DNA of 64,000 bases from Marinobacter szutsaonensis (GCF_039523335.1 NZ_BAAAFC010000001.1:186001-250000); one strand, 5' to 3'. Shown: positions 33,702-45,526, counted from the stretch's first letter. Made by a program: numbers and translations. The notes: a model not told the origin generated them from the letters alone.

Positions 33702-36227
33702 CTAACGGAGCCAGAGCACCGAGGCGTTCTCCAGGGGCAGGTTCAGCCGATCATCCCTCACCCGGATTCTGGGCGTGTAATGGCCCTCCGGTCGTGCCGG
33801 AACCGTGCACTGGTAAATCCAGCCGCAGGCCGAGCCCTCCATGGCCTGTTTGCGCTCCATGGCATGAACCTGCCTTGGGCCGTATTCGGAAGCTTCCGCA
33901 ATCAGCTCAACCCCGATGTGCTCTGCCGGCACTCCATCCAGATAGACGTCCACCGTGAAGGTCTGCTGTTGGTCCTGTTCTTCAACCTCAATGGAGGTAA
34001 ACCGGAGCCGGGGCCAGTGGGCAGTGATCTCGCGGGATTCCTGGACCAGGGCGTGTGCCGTCTCCGGATCCCTCTGCCTGCCCAGCGCCACCATCGGTCG
34101 GTAGAAATCCTCCACGTATTCCCGAACCATCCGATTGGCGGAATAATGCGCCGTCAACTGGTCCATGCTGGCCCGGATCATGGTAATCCAGTCCCGTGGC
34201 CGACCCTCCTGGTCAACCCGGTAGAACGCAGGAACCACCTGCTGTTCCAGCAGATCGAACAGTTCCCGGGCATCGGATTCGTCGTGATCATTGGTATGGC
34301 TGAGTTCCTCGAAGGTCGCACCGGGTCTGATTGCCCAGCCCAGATCCGGCTTCCAGGCTTCCGCCCACCAACCGTCAAACTGGGAAAGGTTCAGCCCACC
34401 GTTGACCAGCACTTTCATGCCGCTGGTGCCGCAGGCCTCCCAGGGATGGCGCGGGGTATTGAGCCAGACATCCACGCCCTGAACCAGCTGGTTCGCGACG
34501 CCCAGGTCGTAATCCTCGATGAACACCACCTTGCCCTCGGCTTCCGGCATTCTCGAGAACTGTTTCCAGCGCCGGATCAGCTCCTTGCCCGACTTGTCAT
34601 AAGGGTGGGCCTTGCCGGCCAGCACGATCTGTACCGGTTTGTCCCGGTGATTGAGCAGCGCCAGGAGCCGGTCAGGGTCACTCAGCAGCAGATTTGGCCG
34701 CTTGTAGTCCGTAAACCGCCTGGCGAAGCCCAGGGTCAGGGTTTCGTTGTCCAGGAGCAGGCCACAGGCGGCCGCGGGATCGTTCCCCGGATTGTGCTCG
34801 CAGTGCTGGCTCGCCAGGCGCCGGCGCAGGTAGTGGATCAGGCGTTTCCGCTGGGCAAGGCGCATGTTCCACAGATCCTGATCGGAAATCTCGCTCATCG
34901 GGCAACTGGATTCCATCGGGCGACGCCAGCGATCCTTGCCGCAGGCCCGGGTCCACAGCTCGTCAGACTCCGGGGAATCCCAGCTCGGCGTGTGAATGCC
35001 GTTGGTGACATATTCCACGGGAATGTCTTCGGACGGCCAGCGGGGGAAGAAGTCCTGAAGAATGGTCTGGGAGACCATTCTGTGAATCCTGCTGACGCCG
35101 TTCACGCGCCCACTCATGTTCAGCGCAAGCCAGGCCATGTTCAGTAACGGATCGCCGGTGGTGTCCTGGTCCGAGTTGTGGGTCCCCAGGTCCATCAACT
35201 GGTCCACGGTCAGATCCTGCCCGGCCAACCAGGGGCTCAGGTAGAGTTGCACCAGCCGTCTCGGAAAACGGTCGAAGCCGGCGGCCACAGAGGTATGGGT
35301 GGTGAACAGGTTGGTTGCCCGGGTTGCCATGCGAGCGGAATCAAAGTCCCGCTCGTTGTCATGGGCCCACCCGAAAGCCCGTTCGATGAGGGCCAGCGCA
35401 CAGTGGCCCTCGTTGATATGGCAGGCAACAGGGTCCCGACCCAAAGCCCGGAGCAAACGCCAGCCGCCAATGCCCAGGACCATCTCCTGCTGCAGCCTTT
35501 TTTCCGGATCACCACTGTACAACTCACTGGTGATACCGCGATCTCCGGGTTCGTTGCGTGGGTCGTTGCTGTCCAGGAGTAATAGCTCACAATGCCCTAC
35601 CTGGCCGACCCAGGCTCGGAGACGCACGTCCCGGCCCGGCAAAGGCACGATCACCCGCAGCCACTGATCATCCTCATCCCGTAGTGGTGATACCGGCAGC
35701 ATGGTGGGGTCGTTGTAGGGATAGAATTCCAGCTGTTCGCCATCGGTACTGATGGCCTGCCGGAAGTAGCCCTGCTGGTAAAGCAGGCCAACAGCAGTGA
35801 CGGGAACGCCAAGGTCACTGGCCGCCTTCAGGTAATCCCCGGAGAGTACGCCGAGACCACCGCTATAGAGCGGAAGTGACTCGCTCAGACCGTATTCCAT
35901 GCAGAAGAAGGCGATGCCACGGTCCAGTTCATCCCGGCACTGCTCGGAATACCAGGTTCTGGCACGAACGAACAGATCGTGGGCATCCATCTGTTCCCGG
36001 TATCGGGCCAGAAATTCCGGATCCCGGCTGAGCTCGTCCAGGCGCTCTCCCGCGGCACTGTTGAGCACCAACCAGGCATTCCGGGTACTGTCCCAGGTTT
36101 CCTGGTCCAGAGTACGCCACAGCACGTCACTGCCGTGATGCCAACTCCATCTCAGGTCCAGGGCAAGGGTGAACAAACCATTAAGGGCCTCAGGCAATTG
36201 CCTTGGCCGGTAGGCCGCTAACGTCAT
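33702..36227 (-). CDS. glgP: Alpha-glucan phosphorylase, short type (copy 1)
   Basis: The 841-residue protein belongs to the GT35 alpha-glucan phosphorylases that release glucose-1-phosphate from glycogen. It is the prokaryotic type with an N-terminal DUF3417-like segment (LRWSWHHGSDVLW). Conserved blocks are LYSGGLGVLSGDYLKAASDLG, HINEGHCAL, FARRFTDYKRPNLLL and the PLP-lysine region CGTSGMKVLVNGG. It is convergent with trkH. A second, divergent copy is at 45569, so the two phosphorylases probably differ in chain-length preference. Confidence 0.92.
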   Translation of the reverse strand: MTLAAYRPRQLPEALNGLFTLALDLRWSWHHGSDVLWRTLDQETWDSTRNAWLVLNSAAGERLDELSRDPEFLARYREQMDAHDLFVRARTWYSEQCRDELDRGIAFFCMEYGLSESLPLYSGGLGVLSGDYLKAASDLGVPVTAVGLLYQQGYFRQAISTDGEQLEFYPYNDPTMLPVSPLRDEDDQWLRVIVPLPGRDVRLRAWVGQVGHCELLLLDSNDPRNEPGDRGITSELYSGDPEKRLQQEMVLGIGGWRLLRALGRDPVACHINEGHCALALIERAFGWAHDNERDFDSARMATRATNLFTTHTSVAAGFDRFPRRLVQLYLSPWLAGQDLTVDQLMDLGTHNSDQDTTGDPLLNMAWLALNMSGRVNGVSRIHRMVSQTILQDFFPRWPSEDIPVEYVTNGIHTPSWDSPESDELWTRACGKDRWRRPMESSCPMSEISDQDLWNMRLAQRKRLIHYLRRRLASQHCEHNPGNDPAAACGLLLDNETLTLGFARRFTDYKRPNLLLSDPDRLLALLNHRDKPVQIVLAGKAHPYDKSGKELIRRWKQFSRMPEAEGKVVFIEDYDLGVANQLVQGVDVWLNTPRHPWEACGTSGMKVLVNGGLNLSQFDGWWAEAWKPDLGWAIRPGATFEELSHTNDHDESDARELFDLLEQQVVPAFYRVDQEGRPRDWITMIRASMDQLTAHYSANRMVREYVEDFYRPMVALGRQRDPETAHALVQESREITAHWPRLRFTSIEVEEQDQQQTFTVDVYLDGVPAEHIGVELIAEASEYGPRQVHAMERKQAMEGSACGWIYQCTVPARPEGHYTPRIRVRDDRLNLPLENASVLWLR

Positions 36228-36263
36228 TGGTGTTCAAATCCCTTTGTCGCTTTTGCCAGATAA

Positions 36264-37034
36264 TCAGTGCGCTGTATAGCCGCCGTCTATCACCAGTTCG
36301 CTGCCGGTCATGAACTTGGATTCCTCGGAAGCAAGGTACACGACACCCCAGGCAATATCATCCGGTTCACCCATGTGTCCCAGCGGATGGAGCGCCGCTG
36401 TTGCTTGCTTGGCGGCATCGAGGTCGTCCCCCGTGGTTTTCAGGTGGCCTTCCACCATCGGGGTCCAGATAAAGCCTGGGTGGATGGAGTTCGCCCGGAT
36501 GTTGTCCGGTGCATAGAGCATGGCATCGGTCTTGGTCATCAGCCGTACCGCACCCTTCGAGGCATGGTAAGGAGGCACGTCCGGCGCACTGACCAGGCCG
36601 TATATGGAAGAAAGATTGATGATGCTCCCCCGCCCGGCCTTTTTCATGTGAGGGATAACGTGCTTGGTACAGAAGAATACGCCTTTAACGTTAACCTTCT
36701 GTACCAGGTCCCACTCCTCCTCGGTCAATTCGTGGGTCGGCTTGTTCGGGCCGGAGATGCCTGCGTTATTCACCAGTACATCAATGTGGCCGAATTTGTC
36801 CGCAGCCTCGTTGATGGCAGTCTTCACATTTTTCTCGTCACCCACATCGCAATGCCAGTAGGCAACCTGGCGGCCTTCCCCGGAGAGCTTCTTCACCAGG
36901 GCATTTCCTTCATCGTCCAGGCAATCCAGGATCGCCACCGTGGCGCCCTCCTCTACCATCCTGGTAACTGCCGCAGCGCCAATACCATGCGAGCCGCCGG
37001 TGATCACGGCGACCTTGCCTTTCAGTCTATCCAT
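36264..37034 (-). CDS. Short-chain dehydrogenase/reductase
   Basis: The 256-residue classical SDR has the cofactor motif TGGSHGIG (12-19), NNAG near residue 90 and the catalytic Ser/Tyr/Lys seen in NLSSIYG and YHASKG. An aspartate after the second strand (AILDCLDD) favours NAD over NADP. Sequence is close to cyclopentanol-dehydrogenase-like enzymes; the substrate is unknown. It interrupts the glycogen genes and seems functionally unrelated to them. Confidence 0.85.
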   Translation of the reverse strand: MDRLKGKVAVITGGSHGIGAAAVTRMVEEGATVAILDCLDDEGNALVKKLSGEGRQVAYWHCDVGDEKNVKTAINEAADKFGHIDVLVNNAGISGPNKPTHELTEEEWDLVQKVNVKGVFFCTKHVIPHMKKAGRGSIINLSSIYGLVSAPDVPPYHASKGAVRLMTKTDAMLYAPDNIRANSIHPGFIWTPMVEGHLKTTGDDLDAAKQATAALHPLGHMGEPDDIAWGVVYLASEESKFMTGSELVIDGGYTAH

Positions 37035-37054
37035 AACAACTCCAGAAGAATCAA

Positions 37055-37417
37055 TCAGTAGACCCGATATTGCGGGGACGAATCGTAGTTGATGGTTGCG
37101 TGGTGGCTGGCGAGCCAGTTGAGAAGTTTGGAGATGCCCAGAGCATCGTTGTCGGCACCGTCAAAATCCAGGCCCAGCCCTTTGGCGGATTTCCTGACGA
37201 CGTGAGCCTTGAGCCTACGAAGGGTTTTTTCGGTTTTCTCCGGGTAGCAGAGTTCCAGCTCAAGGGTCTGGTTCAGATTTACATCATCATAGTCGGTGGA
37301 GACAAAAACGCCTCTGCGTGAGGCATTGCGGACCTGGCCGGTGGCGACGGGCATTCCACGTTTATAGACCAGGATAGAAAGTTTACCGGGGACGCGTTTA
37401 CTGAGCCTGTGTTCCAT
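37055..37417 (-). CDS. PilZ-domain protein
   Basis: The 120-residue protein starts MEHRLSKRV. It holds a basic N-terminal patch, then VRNASRRGVFVSTDY, corresponding to the D/NxSxxG motif of PilZ domains that bind cyclic di-GMP (with an Asn at the first position). Strands ending LGLDFDG follow. Whether it still binds cyclic di-GMP is uncertain. AGGGAGG precedes the ATG. Between the SDR and malQ genes, it might link glycogen use to cyclic di-GMP, which is speculative. Confidence 0.75.
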   Translation of the reverse strand: MEHRLSKRVPGKLSILVYKRGMPVATGQVRNASRRGVFVSTDYDDVNLNQTLELELCYPEKTEKTLRRLKAHVVRKSAKGLGLDFDGADNDALGISKLLNWLASHHATINYDSSPQYRVY

Positions 37418-37517
37418 TTGGTCCTCCCTGAACAGGTTTGACGTCTATCAAGAATTGCCTGTTTTTTATACACCAGCCAAGATGACAGCATGTTGACGCT
37501 GGTCAACATATGACCAA

Positions 37518-38999
37518 TCAGAACCGAATTCGTTCATGCCTCGAGATCTCTCCCCGGATCTTTTTCGCAAGCTCGTCCGTGCACTCCGACAACTCCAGTC
37601 GCCAGACCCAGTTACCCTGTATTGTGCCCGGAGTGTTAAACCGCGCCTCCGAGCCGAGCTCCAGAAAATCCTGCATCGGAACCATGGCCAACCAGCACAC
37701 CGAGCGGAACGCTGCATCCACGATCGGCCAGGGCATTCCCGTACCGTCGGTGCCCAGATACCGGTTCACATAATCCCGGGTGTGGTCATCCAGGCTCAGG
37801 TACCAGCCAAGGCTGGTATCGTTATCGTGGGTGCCGGTATACACGAGGTCACCCGGTTCGTGCCGATGCAGCAGGTGCGGATTATCCGGGCTGCCATCAA
37901 ACCCGAACTGGATGACGGTCATGCCGGGCAGCCTGAACTCCCGTCGCAAATGCTCGACCTCGTCACTGATGATGCCCAGGTTTTCTGCAACCAGCGGCAG
38001 TCCGGGGAAACGCCTGAAACAGGCCTCAAGGAATCTGCGGCCCGGGCCGGCAACCCAATAACCGAACCGGGGTTCAGGCGTTGTTGCGGGAATCTCCCAG
38101 AACGATTCCAGGCCACGAAAGTGGTCAATCCGGATCAGGTCGAACAGCTGGCGCTGGCTTTCCAGCCGTTGCAGCCACCATTGGTATCCGTCTTCGGCCA
38201 TGGCATCCCAATCATAGAGCGGATTGCCCCAGTGCTGACCGTCCGGCGAGAAGTAATCCGGTGGCACACCAGCGACTACGATGGGATTTCCCTCGCCATC
38301 CAGCTTGAACAGGTGGCGATTCGCCCAGACATCGGCGCTGTCGTGGGCCACGAAGATCGGAATATCACCAAACAGCAAAACGCCGCGCTCGGCAGCGTAG
38401 TCTCTCAGCGAGTGCCACTGGTGCTGGAACAGGAACTGCTCAAACCGGATGGCCTGGACCGATTCCGCATTTTCCCGGACAAACTGCGCAAGCGCTTCGG
38501 GATGCCGGTCACGCACTGGTGCCGGCCATTCGGGCCAGCTTATACCCGGCAGCGTCTCCCGGATGCCGCAAAAGATCGAAAAGTCTTCCAGCCAGTCCTG
38601 CTGTTTGTTGCAGAAATCTTCGAAATCCTGGTGGCCCAGCTGCCCTTCCCCGTCGAAAAAACGCCTGGCGGCCAGTTTCACCAGTTCCCGCTTGCTCCTG
38701 TCTGCGGAAGGGTCGAGCTCCTCCCGCCGTAACAGACCAAGCGTGACCAGCTCTGAGAGATCGATAAAATCCGGATTACCGGCGTGGGCGGAAAGCGACT
38801 GGTAGGGTGACAAATCACTGTGGGTCGGGCCCACCGGCAAGGTCTGCCAGACGCTCAGACCGCTCTTCGCCATGAAGTCCACGAAGCGGCGGGCATTGGC
38901 ACCAAGGATGCCAAACTGCCCCTCAAGTGCCGTCGGATGCAGCAAAACCCCGGCGCGTCGCGCCTCGAAAAGACGTTGCGACATTTCCTCCGTACTCAT
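37518..38999 (-). CDS. malQ: 4-alpha-glucanotransferase (amylomaltase)
   Basis: The 493-residue GH77 enzyme rearranges alpha-1,4-glucans. Catalytic-region motifs include LIRIDHFRGLESFWEIP (nucleophile Asp), PLVAENLGII (acid/base Glu) and YTGTHDNDT (third Asp). The N-terminal GVLLHPTAL and SPYQSLSAHAGNPDFIDL are family hallmarks. Its ATG overlaps the stop of the GH57 gene by 4 bp (ATGA), so the two are translated together. Confidence 0.93.
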   Translation of the reverse strand: MSTEEMSQRLFEARRAGVLLHPTALEGQFGILGANARRFVDFMAKSGLSVWQTLPVGPTHSDLSPYQSLSAHAGNPDFIDLSELVTLGLLRREELDPSADRSKRELVKLAARRFFDGEGQLGHQDFEDFCNKQQDWLEDFSIFCGIRETLPGISWPEWPAPVRDRHPEALAQFVRENAESVQAIRFEQFLFQHQWHSLRDYAAERGVLLFGDIPIFVAHDSADVWANRHLFKLDGEGNPIVVAGVPPDYFSPDGQHWGNPLYDWDAMAEDGYQWWLQRLESQRQLFDLIRIDHFRGLESFWEIPATTPEPRFGYWVAGPGRRFLEACFRRFPGLPLVAENLGIISDEVEHLRREFRLPGMTVIQFGFDGSPDNPHLLHRHEPGDLVYTGTHDNDTSLGWYLSLDDHTRDYVNRYLGTDGTGMPWPIVDAAFRSVCWLAMVPMQDFLELGSEARFNTPGTIQGNWVWRLELSECTDELAKKIRGEISRHERIRF

Positions 39000-40726
39000 G
39001 GCGCCTCAGCATCTTTGTCATGGCCGGGCCGCATGGCACCGCCGCGCGCCGGTTCCCCGCCACCCTGGCTCAGTTGCTGGAACACCGACGGTGGCGCCGG
39101 ATAACCAATCCTTTCATACAGATTGACCAGATGCCGCCGGTACAGGCGCTCGAAATCCTGGACGATCTGCGCCGGGTTATAATCTCCGAACCACCAGAAC
39201 CAGTCAGAGCCTTCACACAATGCGAGTTGTCGTTGCGCCGCCTGCTTTTCCTCGGAGTTCAGGCTGCCGTTATCCATGACCCGGTCATAATGGGTTTTTG
39301 CCTCGCAAAGCAGGTCCCAGGCACGGTTCTTGTCAGGATCCCCGATCCAGGTGGAAAAGGTGCCGTAGATCCAGCTTCCGGCGACCAGGTGCGGAAGCTG
39401 CACCGGTTCGGCGACCGGTTGTTCAAGCAGTTCACTGTAGGTCGCCAGCCTCAACCGTGGGTGATCTTCAAGCACCGTATAAAGCCGGTCGAGGAAATGA
39501 ATGCCGTTTTCCGGGTAGTATTCCCACGCATTCTCACCATCCAGGATGACGGAAATGACCGGCCTTGGTTTGCTTTTGGCATGCCCGGCGATATTCTCCA
39601 TGTGGTGGACGAGGTCCCCCACTGCATCCTCGGCATGCCAGTCCGCGTAGTTGAATCCGATCAGATCGGACAGGCCATCGTCCCGGAAAAATACCGTTAC
39701 GTCGTCGTCGCCAAAGCGGAAGGGCTGATGAATGCCGGCCTGCTCGGGGAGTTGCCCATTTTCCCGGGCCAGGTTCATGCTGTTGTGAATGACGGAATCA
39801 CCACTCGCCGTCCACTGGAACCCGTGTTTCCCAAGCTGGGCCAGGGTTGCCTGGCTGAGACCACCCTCGGACGCCCAGCAGCCTTTGGCATCGATTTCGA
39901 AAAACCGTTTGAAGGTTTCCCGAGCCTGCTGCAACTGCCAGCTTGCCCGCAAGTCACCGCCGGGATAACGGGAATGTGAGGGTAAGGCGATAGCCGGCAT
40001 CGCTTCCCGGGCCGATTCGAGATCCAGCAGCAGAGGCAGGATCGGATGGGTATAGGGGCTGACGGAGAGCTCCACCTGCCCGGTCTTCGCCAGATGCCGG
40101 TAACGCGGGCCGATTCCAGCCATCACCTCGAATATCACATCCAGTAGCGCAATTCGGTCATCCAGAGTGAACCCGGCCCCTTTTTCCTGGAGGCTCTGGA
40201 CACAGGCGTTACGCAGGCGAACTGTCTCTCCCATCCAGCCCAGGTGATACCAGACCAGCAGATCGGTCAGGAAGGTGGGTGAGATATAACGCTGGATGTC
40301 CGGTTTGGAGCGGTAGAACTCGGCCAGGTCCGCGAGACGGGCATAGGCGGGAAAACGCTTGATGATCCGATCGGGGTTGGCCCTCAGCGCCTTGTTCATG
40401 AGCTCCTGGAAGGCCGGGCTGCCGGTTTCAGGCAGGGTATCGGCAACCAGTGCCGCCAGGAGCGGATCGCCGATGGCTCCGGCCCCGTGCCGCCACCGCT
40501 CAATCTGGACCAGGTAGGTTTCGATCTGCTCCAGCAGCACTGGCGCAAAGTTCACTACCGCCCGGGCCTTTGGATGCGCCTCCAGGTGCGCGGCCATATC
40601 GCTGTAATCCTTGATGGCGTGCAGATACACCCAGGGAAACAGGAACTGGCCGGTTTTCAGGTCCTGGTAACCCGGCTGATGCATATGCCAGCACAGCACC
40701 ACCGGCGTCTTTGCGTCAGAGGCCAT
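38996..40726 (-). CDS. GH57 family glycoside hydrolase
   Basis: The 576-residue protein opens with [14 protein letters not shown], the GH57 start motif. A probable nucleophile lies in [10 protein letters not shown] and the acid/base Asp in FFRDDGLSD; the later [14 protein letters not shown] is also conserved. GH57 enzymes include amylopullulanases, 4-alpha-glucanotransferases and branching enzymes. Given the neighbours malQ and glgC, action on glycogen is likely, but the exact reaction is open. It overlaps glgC by 11 bp. Confidence 0.88.
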   Translation of the reverse strand: MASDAKTPVVLCWHMHQPGYQDLKTGQFLFPWVYLHAIKDYSDMAAHLEAHPKARAVVNFAPVLLEQIETYLVQIERWRHGAGAIGDPLLAALVADTLPETGSPAFQELMNKALRANPDRIIKRFPAYARLADLAEFYRSKPDIQRYISPTFLTDLLVWYHLGWMGETVRLRNACVQSLQEKGAGFTLDDRIALLDVIFEVMAGIGPRYRHLAKTGQVELSVSPYTHPILPLLLDLESAREAMPAIALPSHSRYPGGDLRASWQLQQARETFKRFFEIDAKGCWASEGGLSQATLAQLGKHGFQWTASGDSVIHNSMNLARENGQLPEQAGIHQPFRFGDDDVTVFFRDDGLSDLIGFNYADWHAEDAVGDLVHHMENIAGHAKSKPRPVISVILDGENAWEYYPENGIHFLDRLYTVLEDHPRLRLATYSELLEQPVAEPVQLPHLVAGSWIYGTFSTWIGDPDKNRAWDLLCEAKTHYDRVMDNGSLNSEEKQAAQRQLALCEGSDWFWWFGDYNPAQIVQDFERLYRRHLVNLYERIGYPAPPSVFQQLSQGGGEPARGGAMRPGHDKDAEAP

Positions 40727-41981
40727 GGGGATAGTCCTGCCCGAGCATCTCGGGTGTCACCAGAACAACGCCTTTCGGGGAAACGTGAAATCGCTTGCGA
40801 TCGTCTTCTTCGTCAAATCCGATATGGGTGCCTTCTGGAATCTTGCAGCCGCGATCGATCAGCGCCCGCTGGATCTTGCAGTTCCGCCCGATTTCAACGT
40901 CCGGATAAATGACCGAATCGGATACCTCACTGAACGAGTGCACCCTTACCTGAGAGAACAGGAGCGAATGCTTTACCATGGCTCCGGAAACGATGCAGCC
41001 ACCGGCAACCATCGAATCCACAGCGGTACCCCGGCGGTTTTCGTCGTCAAAGACGAACTTGGCCGGAGGCAGCTGCTCCTGATAGGTCCAGATCGGCCAG
41101 TTGGAATCGTACAGGTTCAGTTCGGGGCTCACCCCGATCAGCTCGAGGTTGGCCTGCCATAACGAATCAATGGTGCCCACGTCACGCCAGTACGCCGGCC
41201 CGTTCTGCACCGGGTCCCGAAACGGGAACGCCACGACCCGTAATCGGCGGATCACGGACGGGATAATGTCCTTCCCGAAATCATGGGAGGACGTGCCCTG
41301 TAGCTGATGGTCCCGGATCAGTTCCTCGAACAGGATCCGCGTGCTGAACACGTAAATGCCCATCGATGCCAGCGCCTTGCCCGGCCTGCCAGGCATGGGC
41401 CGCGGCTTCTCGGGTTTCTCTTCGAACTCCCGGATCCTCATCTCCTCATCCACATCCATGACCCCGAAGGCTGAAGCATCCTCGATCGGCACCTCGATAC
41501 AGCCAACGGTAATGTCCGCCTCGCTTTCCACGTGAGCGGCCAGCATGGTGCCGTAATCCATCTTGTAGATGTGATCGCCTGCGAGGATCAGGACATATTC
41601 CGGATTGTGGCTGCGAATGATGTCGAGGTTCTGCAGCACCGCATCAGCGGTACCCTCGTACCAGGAGGTTTCGATCCGCTGTTGCGCCGGCAACAGTTCG
41701 ACAAACTCGTCGAGTTCGCCCCGGAGAAATCCCCAGCCGCGCTGGATGTGACGGATCAGCGAATGGGACTTGTACTGGGTGATCACACCGACCTGCCCTA
41801 TGCCCGAGTTGATGCAGTTGGACAGTGGAAAATCGATAATCCGGAATTTCCCGCCAAAGGGGACGGCGGGCTTGGCACGCCATTTGGTGAGATCGTAAAG
41901 CCGGGAACCGCGTCCCCCGGCGAGTACCAGAGCAAGTGTCTGGCGAGTGAGGCGACTGACAAAACGCTTGGCCGTATGCAT
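40716..41981 (-). CDS. glgC: Glucose-1-phosphate adenylyltransferase
   Basis: The 421-residue enzyme makes ADP-glucose, the committed step to glycogen. The nucleotidyl-transferase motif [17 protein letters not shown], the catalytic IIDFPLSNC region and [15 protein letters not shown] are present, followed by a left-handed beta-helix domain ending with [10 protein letters not shown]. The ATG at 41981 is preferred over 42002 because AGGGAAGGA lies just upstream. It is the first gene of the minus-strand glycogen group. Confidence 0.94.
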   Translation of the reverse strand: MHTAKRFVSRLTRQTLALVLAGGRGSRLYDLTKWRAKPAVPFGGKFRIIDFPLSNCINSGIGQVGVITQYKSHSLIRHIQRGWGFLRGELDEFVELLPAQQRIETSWYEGTADAVLQNLDIIRSHNPEYVLILAGDHIYKMDYGTMLAAHVESEADITVGCIEVPIEDASAFGVMDVDEEMRIREFEEKPEKPRPMPGRPGKALASMGIYVFSTRILFEELIRDHQLQGTSSHDFGKDIIPSVIRRLRVVAFPFRDPVQNGPAYWRDVGTIDSLWQANLELIGVSPELNLYDSNWPIWTYQEQLPPAKFVFDDENRRGTAVDSMVAGGCIVSGAMVKHSLLFSQVRVHSFSEVSDSVIYPDVEIGRNCKIQRALIDRGCKIPEGTHIGFDEEDDRKRFHVSPKGVVLVTPEMLGQDYPHGL

Positions 41982-42176
41982 GAATCCTTCCCTGCAAACC
42001 ATCTGGCTTGATGCTTACTGCCGTGAGCCCCTGCGGCACATCGACAGTCTTCTTACCGCCGTAATAATATTAGAACAATATCACGGGATTATGACGTAGA
42101 ATTGTTACAGGTCATTTTTTGAACGCCCGTGGAGGCGTTCAATACCCGGGAACCCGGTAAGGAAGATGCGTGGTCT
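41982..42176. promoter_or_regulatory. Divergent glgC/glgB control region
   Basis: The gap between the two oppositely transcribed glycogen groups is about 195 bp and locally AT-rich (TAATAATATTAGAACAATATCA around 42060-42085). It must hold both promoters. No operator could be assigned with confidence. Confidence 0.45.
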
Positions 42177-44063
42177 ATGGAAAGCCCGACCCTGAGCGAA
42201 TTTGATTTATACCTTTTTGGCGAAGGCCGCCACTGGCACATCTACAACGTGCTGGGAGCCCATATCCAGACCCGGAACGGTACCGAGGGTGTGCGGTTCG
42301 CAGTCTGGGCACCCAATGCCACTGCGGTCAGCGTTGTCGGGGACTTCAATGACTGGACTCCCGGGCACCACCCCATGACCGTTCACGGGGCCTCCGGCGT
42401 CTGGTCCGTGTTCATTCCAGGTGCTGGTGCCGGTAGCCAGTACAAATTCGCCATCACTACCCGGTCCGGCAAGCAGGTTTTCAAGACCGATCCGTACGGC
42501 CAGTTTTTCGAGCTTCGCCCCTCCAATGCGGCCGTGGTAGTACAACGCGGCAGTTACAGTTGGGGTGATGGCGACTGGCTGTCCCGGCGCAGCAAGTGGG
42601 CCTGGCAGAAATCGCCGGTCTCCGTATACGAGGTGCATGCCGCTTCCTGGCAACACCATGGATCAGGGCGATGGCTGACCTACCGGGAACTGGCGGACCA
42701 GCTGATTCCCTATGTCCGGGAGCAGGGCTTCACCCATATCGAACTGCTACCGGTTACCGAACACCCCCTGGACGAATCCTGGGGTTATCAGACCACGGGT
42801 TACTATGCCCCAACCAGCCGTTTCGGTACGCCCGACGATCTCCGCTACCTCGTCGATCAATGCCACCGTAACGATATCGGCGTCATCCTGGACTGGGTGC
42901 CCGGTCACTTTCCCGAAGATGAGCACGCCCTGGCCAAATTCGATGGCACCGCGCTGTACGAGCATGAGGACCCCCGCCGGGGACAACACAAGGACTGGGG
43001 CACCCTGATCTACAACTACGGTCGCCACGAAGTCCGCAACTTCCTCATCGGCAGTGCCCTGTACTGGCTGGATACCTTTCATATCGACGGTCTGAGGGTG
43101 GATGCAGTCGCCTCCATGCTCTACCTCAACTACTCCCGCAATCCCGGCGAGTGGTTGCCCAATATTCATGGCGGTCATGAGAATCTTGAGGCCATCGAAT
43201 TCCTGAAAAGCCTGAACCAGACCTGTCAGAGCCGGTTCCCCGGCACACTGGTGATTGCCGAGGAATCCACCTCCTGGCCGCGGGTGACGCGCCCGCCGGA
43301 AATCGGAGGGCTGGGATTCAACCTGAAGTGGAACATGGGCTGGATGCACGATTCTCTGGAATACCTGCAGCAGGATCCCATCTACCGCCAGTATCACCAC
43401 GACAAGCTCACGTTCGGCTTGTTGTATGCGTTCTCCGAAAACTTCATGCTGCCGCTCTCCCACGATGAGGTGGTCCACGGCAAGGCCAGCCTGCTGAACA
43501 AGATGCCCGGTGACGACTGGCAGCAGCGGGCCAATCTCCGCCTGCTGTTCAGCTTCCAGTTCACCTACCCCGGCTCCAAACTGCTGTTCATGGGCGGGGA
43601 ATTCGGACAGCGACGGGAATGGAGCGAATCCCGCGAGCTGGACTGGTACCTCCTGCAATACCCGGAACACCGCGGACTCCAGAAACTGGTGCAGGACCTC
43701 AACGGCCTGTACCGGCGGGAGGCTTCGCTCCACGCCCGCGATTATTACGGCGATGGTTTTGAATGGATCGACTGTCACGACTCACCCCAGTCGGTCATCA
43801 GTTATCTGCGCCGTGCCGGGGACGAGGTCACCGTGGTGGTGATCAATTTCACCCCGGTGCCCCGCAATGGCTACCGAATCGGCGTTCCGTACGGAGGGCG
43901 TTGGGTAGAGGTACTGAACTCCGACTCGGAATACTACGGAGGGAGCAATGTCGGCAATCCATACGGCCTGGAAGCCCGTGAGGTGCCCTGGATGGATCGC
44001 CCCTGTTCTCTCGAAGTCACGCTGCCGCCGCTGGCAGCCGTCGTTCTCAGGCCGGAATCATGA
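42177..44063 (+). CDS. glgB: Glycogen branching enzyme
   Basis: The 628-residue GH13 enzyme forms alpha-1,6 branches. A CBM48-like domain ([22 protein letters not shown]) precedes the barrel with [17 protein letters not shown] (nucleophile Asp), [10 protein letters not shown] (Glu) and [11 protein letters not shown]. It lacks the extra N-terminal N1 domain of E. coli GlgB. The ATG at 42177 is taken, with AAGGAAG upstream; a GTG at 42129 would add 16 residues and cannot be excluded. It overlaps glgA by 4 bp. Confidence 0.92.
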   Translation: MESPTLSEFDLYLFGEGRHWHIYNVLGAHIQTRNGTEGVRFAVWAPNATAVSVVGDFNDWTPGHHPMTVHGASGVWSVFIPGAGAGSQYKFAITTRSGKQVFKTDPYGQFFELRPSNAAVVVQRGSYSWGDGDWLSRRSKWAWQKSPVSVYEVHAASWQHHGSGRWLTYRELADQLIPYVREQGFTHIELLPVTEHPLDESWGYQTTGYYAPTSRFGTPDDLRYLVDQCHRNDIGVILDWVPGHFPEDEHALAKFDGTALYEHEDPRRGQHKDWGTLIYNYGRHEVRNFLIGSALYWLDTFHIDGLRVDAVASMLYLNYSRNPGEWLPNIHGGHENLEAIEFLKSLNQTCQSRFPGTLVIAEESTSWPRVTRPPEIGGLGFNLKWNMGWMHDSLEYLQQDPIYRQYHHDKLTFGLLYAFSENFMLPLSHDEVVHGKASLLNKMPGDDWQQRANLRLLFSFQFTYPGSKLLFMGGEFGQRREWSESRELDWYLLQYPEHRGLQKLVQDLNGLYRREASLHARDYYGDGFEWIDCHDSPQSVISYLRRAGDEVTVVVINFTPVPRNGYRIGVPYGGRWVEVLNSDSEYYGGSNVGNPYGLEAREVPWMDRPCSLEVTLPPLAAVVLRPES

Positions 44064-45517
44064 AACGGGTTCTTTTTGTTACCAGTGAAGTCTATCCGGT
44101 TATCAAGACTGGCGGCCTTGCGGACGTCTCGGCCAGCCTGCCCGAGGCCCTGAGCCGGCAGGACTGTGATATCCAGATAATGCTGCCCGGCTACCCGGCT
44201 GCCCTGGAGGCCGCACGCACCGCCGGCAGCCGGCGCAAGGCGAGGCTGAGCATTGGCCAATACCATGTCACGCTCTGGCGCACCCGACTGCCCGGCACCG
44301 CCGTCAGCCTCTGGCTGGTGGACTGCCCCGCGCTTTTCGACCGGCCGGGTAATCCCTATCAGAACGAAGAAGGCCAGGACTGGTGGGACAACGCCCACCG
44401 CTACCAGCTGTTCTGCCGGGTTGCGGCTATGATGGCCAGCGGCCAGCTGGGACTTCGCTGGGCGCCGGACATCGTGCACTGCAACGACTGGCAATCTGCC
44501 CTGGTGCCGGTTTTCCTCGATCATCTGCCAAACAGGCCCGGCACCGTCTTCACCATCCATAACCTGGCGTACCAGGGTCTGTTTTCCCAGGAGACCTTCC
44601 GGGCGATGGGGCTGCCGGACTCCCTCTGGCGCTTTGACCGGCTCGAATTTCACGATCAGCTGTCCTTCATCAAAGGCGGGCTCGTCTACGCCGACAGGAT
44701 CACCACGGTCAGTCCCACCTATGCCCGCGAAATCCAGACGCCGGAGTTCGGGTATGGCCTGGATGGCCTGCTGAGATACCGCTCTGATCGCCTCTCCGGA
44801 ATCCTCAACGGCATCGATACCCGGATCTGGAATCCCTCGGATGATCGGTATCTCGACTTTCATTACGGGCCGGACAGCCTCAGCAACAAGAGCCAGTGCA
44901 AGGCCCGCCTTCAGCAACAGCTGGGGCTCGAAGTGAACGGCGCGCCCCTCTTCGGGTCCATCGGACGGCTGGTGGAGCAGAAAGGCATCGATTGGCTGCT
45001 GGCTGTCATTCCGCCCCTGCTTGAAAAGGGCTGCCAGTTTGCCATTCTTGGTTCAGGCGAGGCGCGATATACGGATCCTCTCCGTACCCTGGCGCGGGAG
45101 CATCCGGAGCAGGTGTCCCTGACCGTGGGTTATGACGAGCCGCTGGCCCACAGAATCACCGCCGGCGCCGACATGTTCCTGATGCCCTCCCGTTTCGAAC
45201 CCTGTGGCCTCAACCAGATGTTCAGTCTGCGCTACGGCACGATTCCGGTTGTCCATGCGGTCGGCGGACTTAGAGATACCGTTGTCGATCCAGGCCAGGC
45301 GGCTGGCACCCGGGCAACCGGCTTCTGTTTCGAGCGACCCAACGCGGATGCCTTCCTGCATGCGATTGACCGGGCTCTGGAGTACTACAGTAATCGCAAG
45401 CAATGGCGACACCTGCAGCGCAACGGCATGGCGGGTGATTATTCCTGGAAGTACCGGGCCCGTGAATATCTGGCCCTGTACCAGTCGATTCTGACCGAAC
45501 AATGCAAACGAAACTGA
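44060..45517 (+). CDS. glgA: Glycogen synthase
   Basis: The 485-residue GT5 enzyme transfers glucose from ADP-glucose. The N-terminal motif KTGGLADV, which binds ADP-glucose, is at residues 16-23. [30 protein letters not shown] and the C-terminal [19 protein letters not shown] complete the family pattern. Its ATG lies within the glgB stop (ATGA). A tandem 15-bp duplication separates it from the next gene. Confidence 0.94.
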   Translation: MKRVLFVTSEVYPVIKTGGLADVSASLPEALSRQDCDIQIMLPGYPAALEAARTAGSRRKARLSIGQYHVTLWRTRLPGTAVSLWLVDCPALFDRPGNPYQNEEGQDWWDNAHRYQLFCRVAAMMASGQLGLRWAPDIVHCNDWQSALVPVFLDHLPNRPGTVFTIHNLAYQGLFSQETFRAMGLPDSLWRFDRLEFHDQLSFIKGGLVYADRITTVSPTYAREIQTPEFGYGLDGLLRYRSDRLSGILNGIDTRIWNPSDDRYLDFHYGPDSLSNKSQCKARLQQQLGLEVNGAPLFGSIGRLVEQKGIDWLLAVIPPLLEKGCQFAILGSGEARYTDPLRTLAREHPEQVSLTVGYDEPLAHRITAGADMFLMPSRFEPCGLNQMFSLRYGTIPVVHAVGGLRDTVVDPGQAAGTRATGFCFERPNADAFLHAIDRALEYYSNRKQWRHLQRNGMAGDYSWKYRAREYLALYQSILTEQCKRN

Positions 45518-45526
45518 CGCCAAGTC

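Noticed and set aside
33780..35147. 455-residue plus-strand frame opposite the first glgP
   Set aside because: It is antisense to a well-conserved phosphorylase and has no signature of its own.
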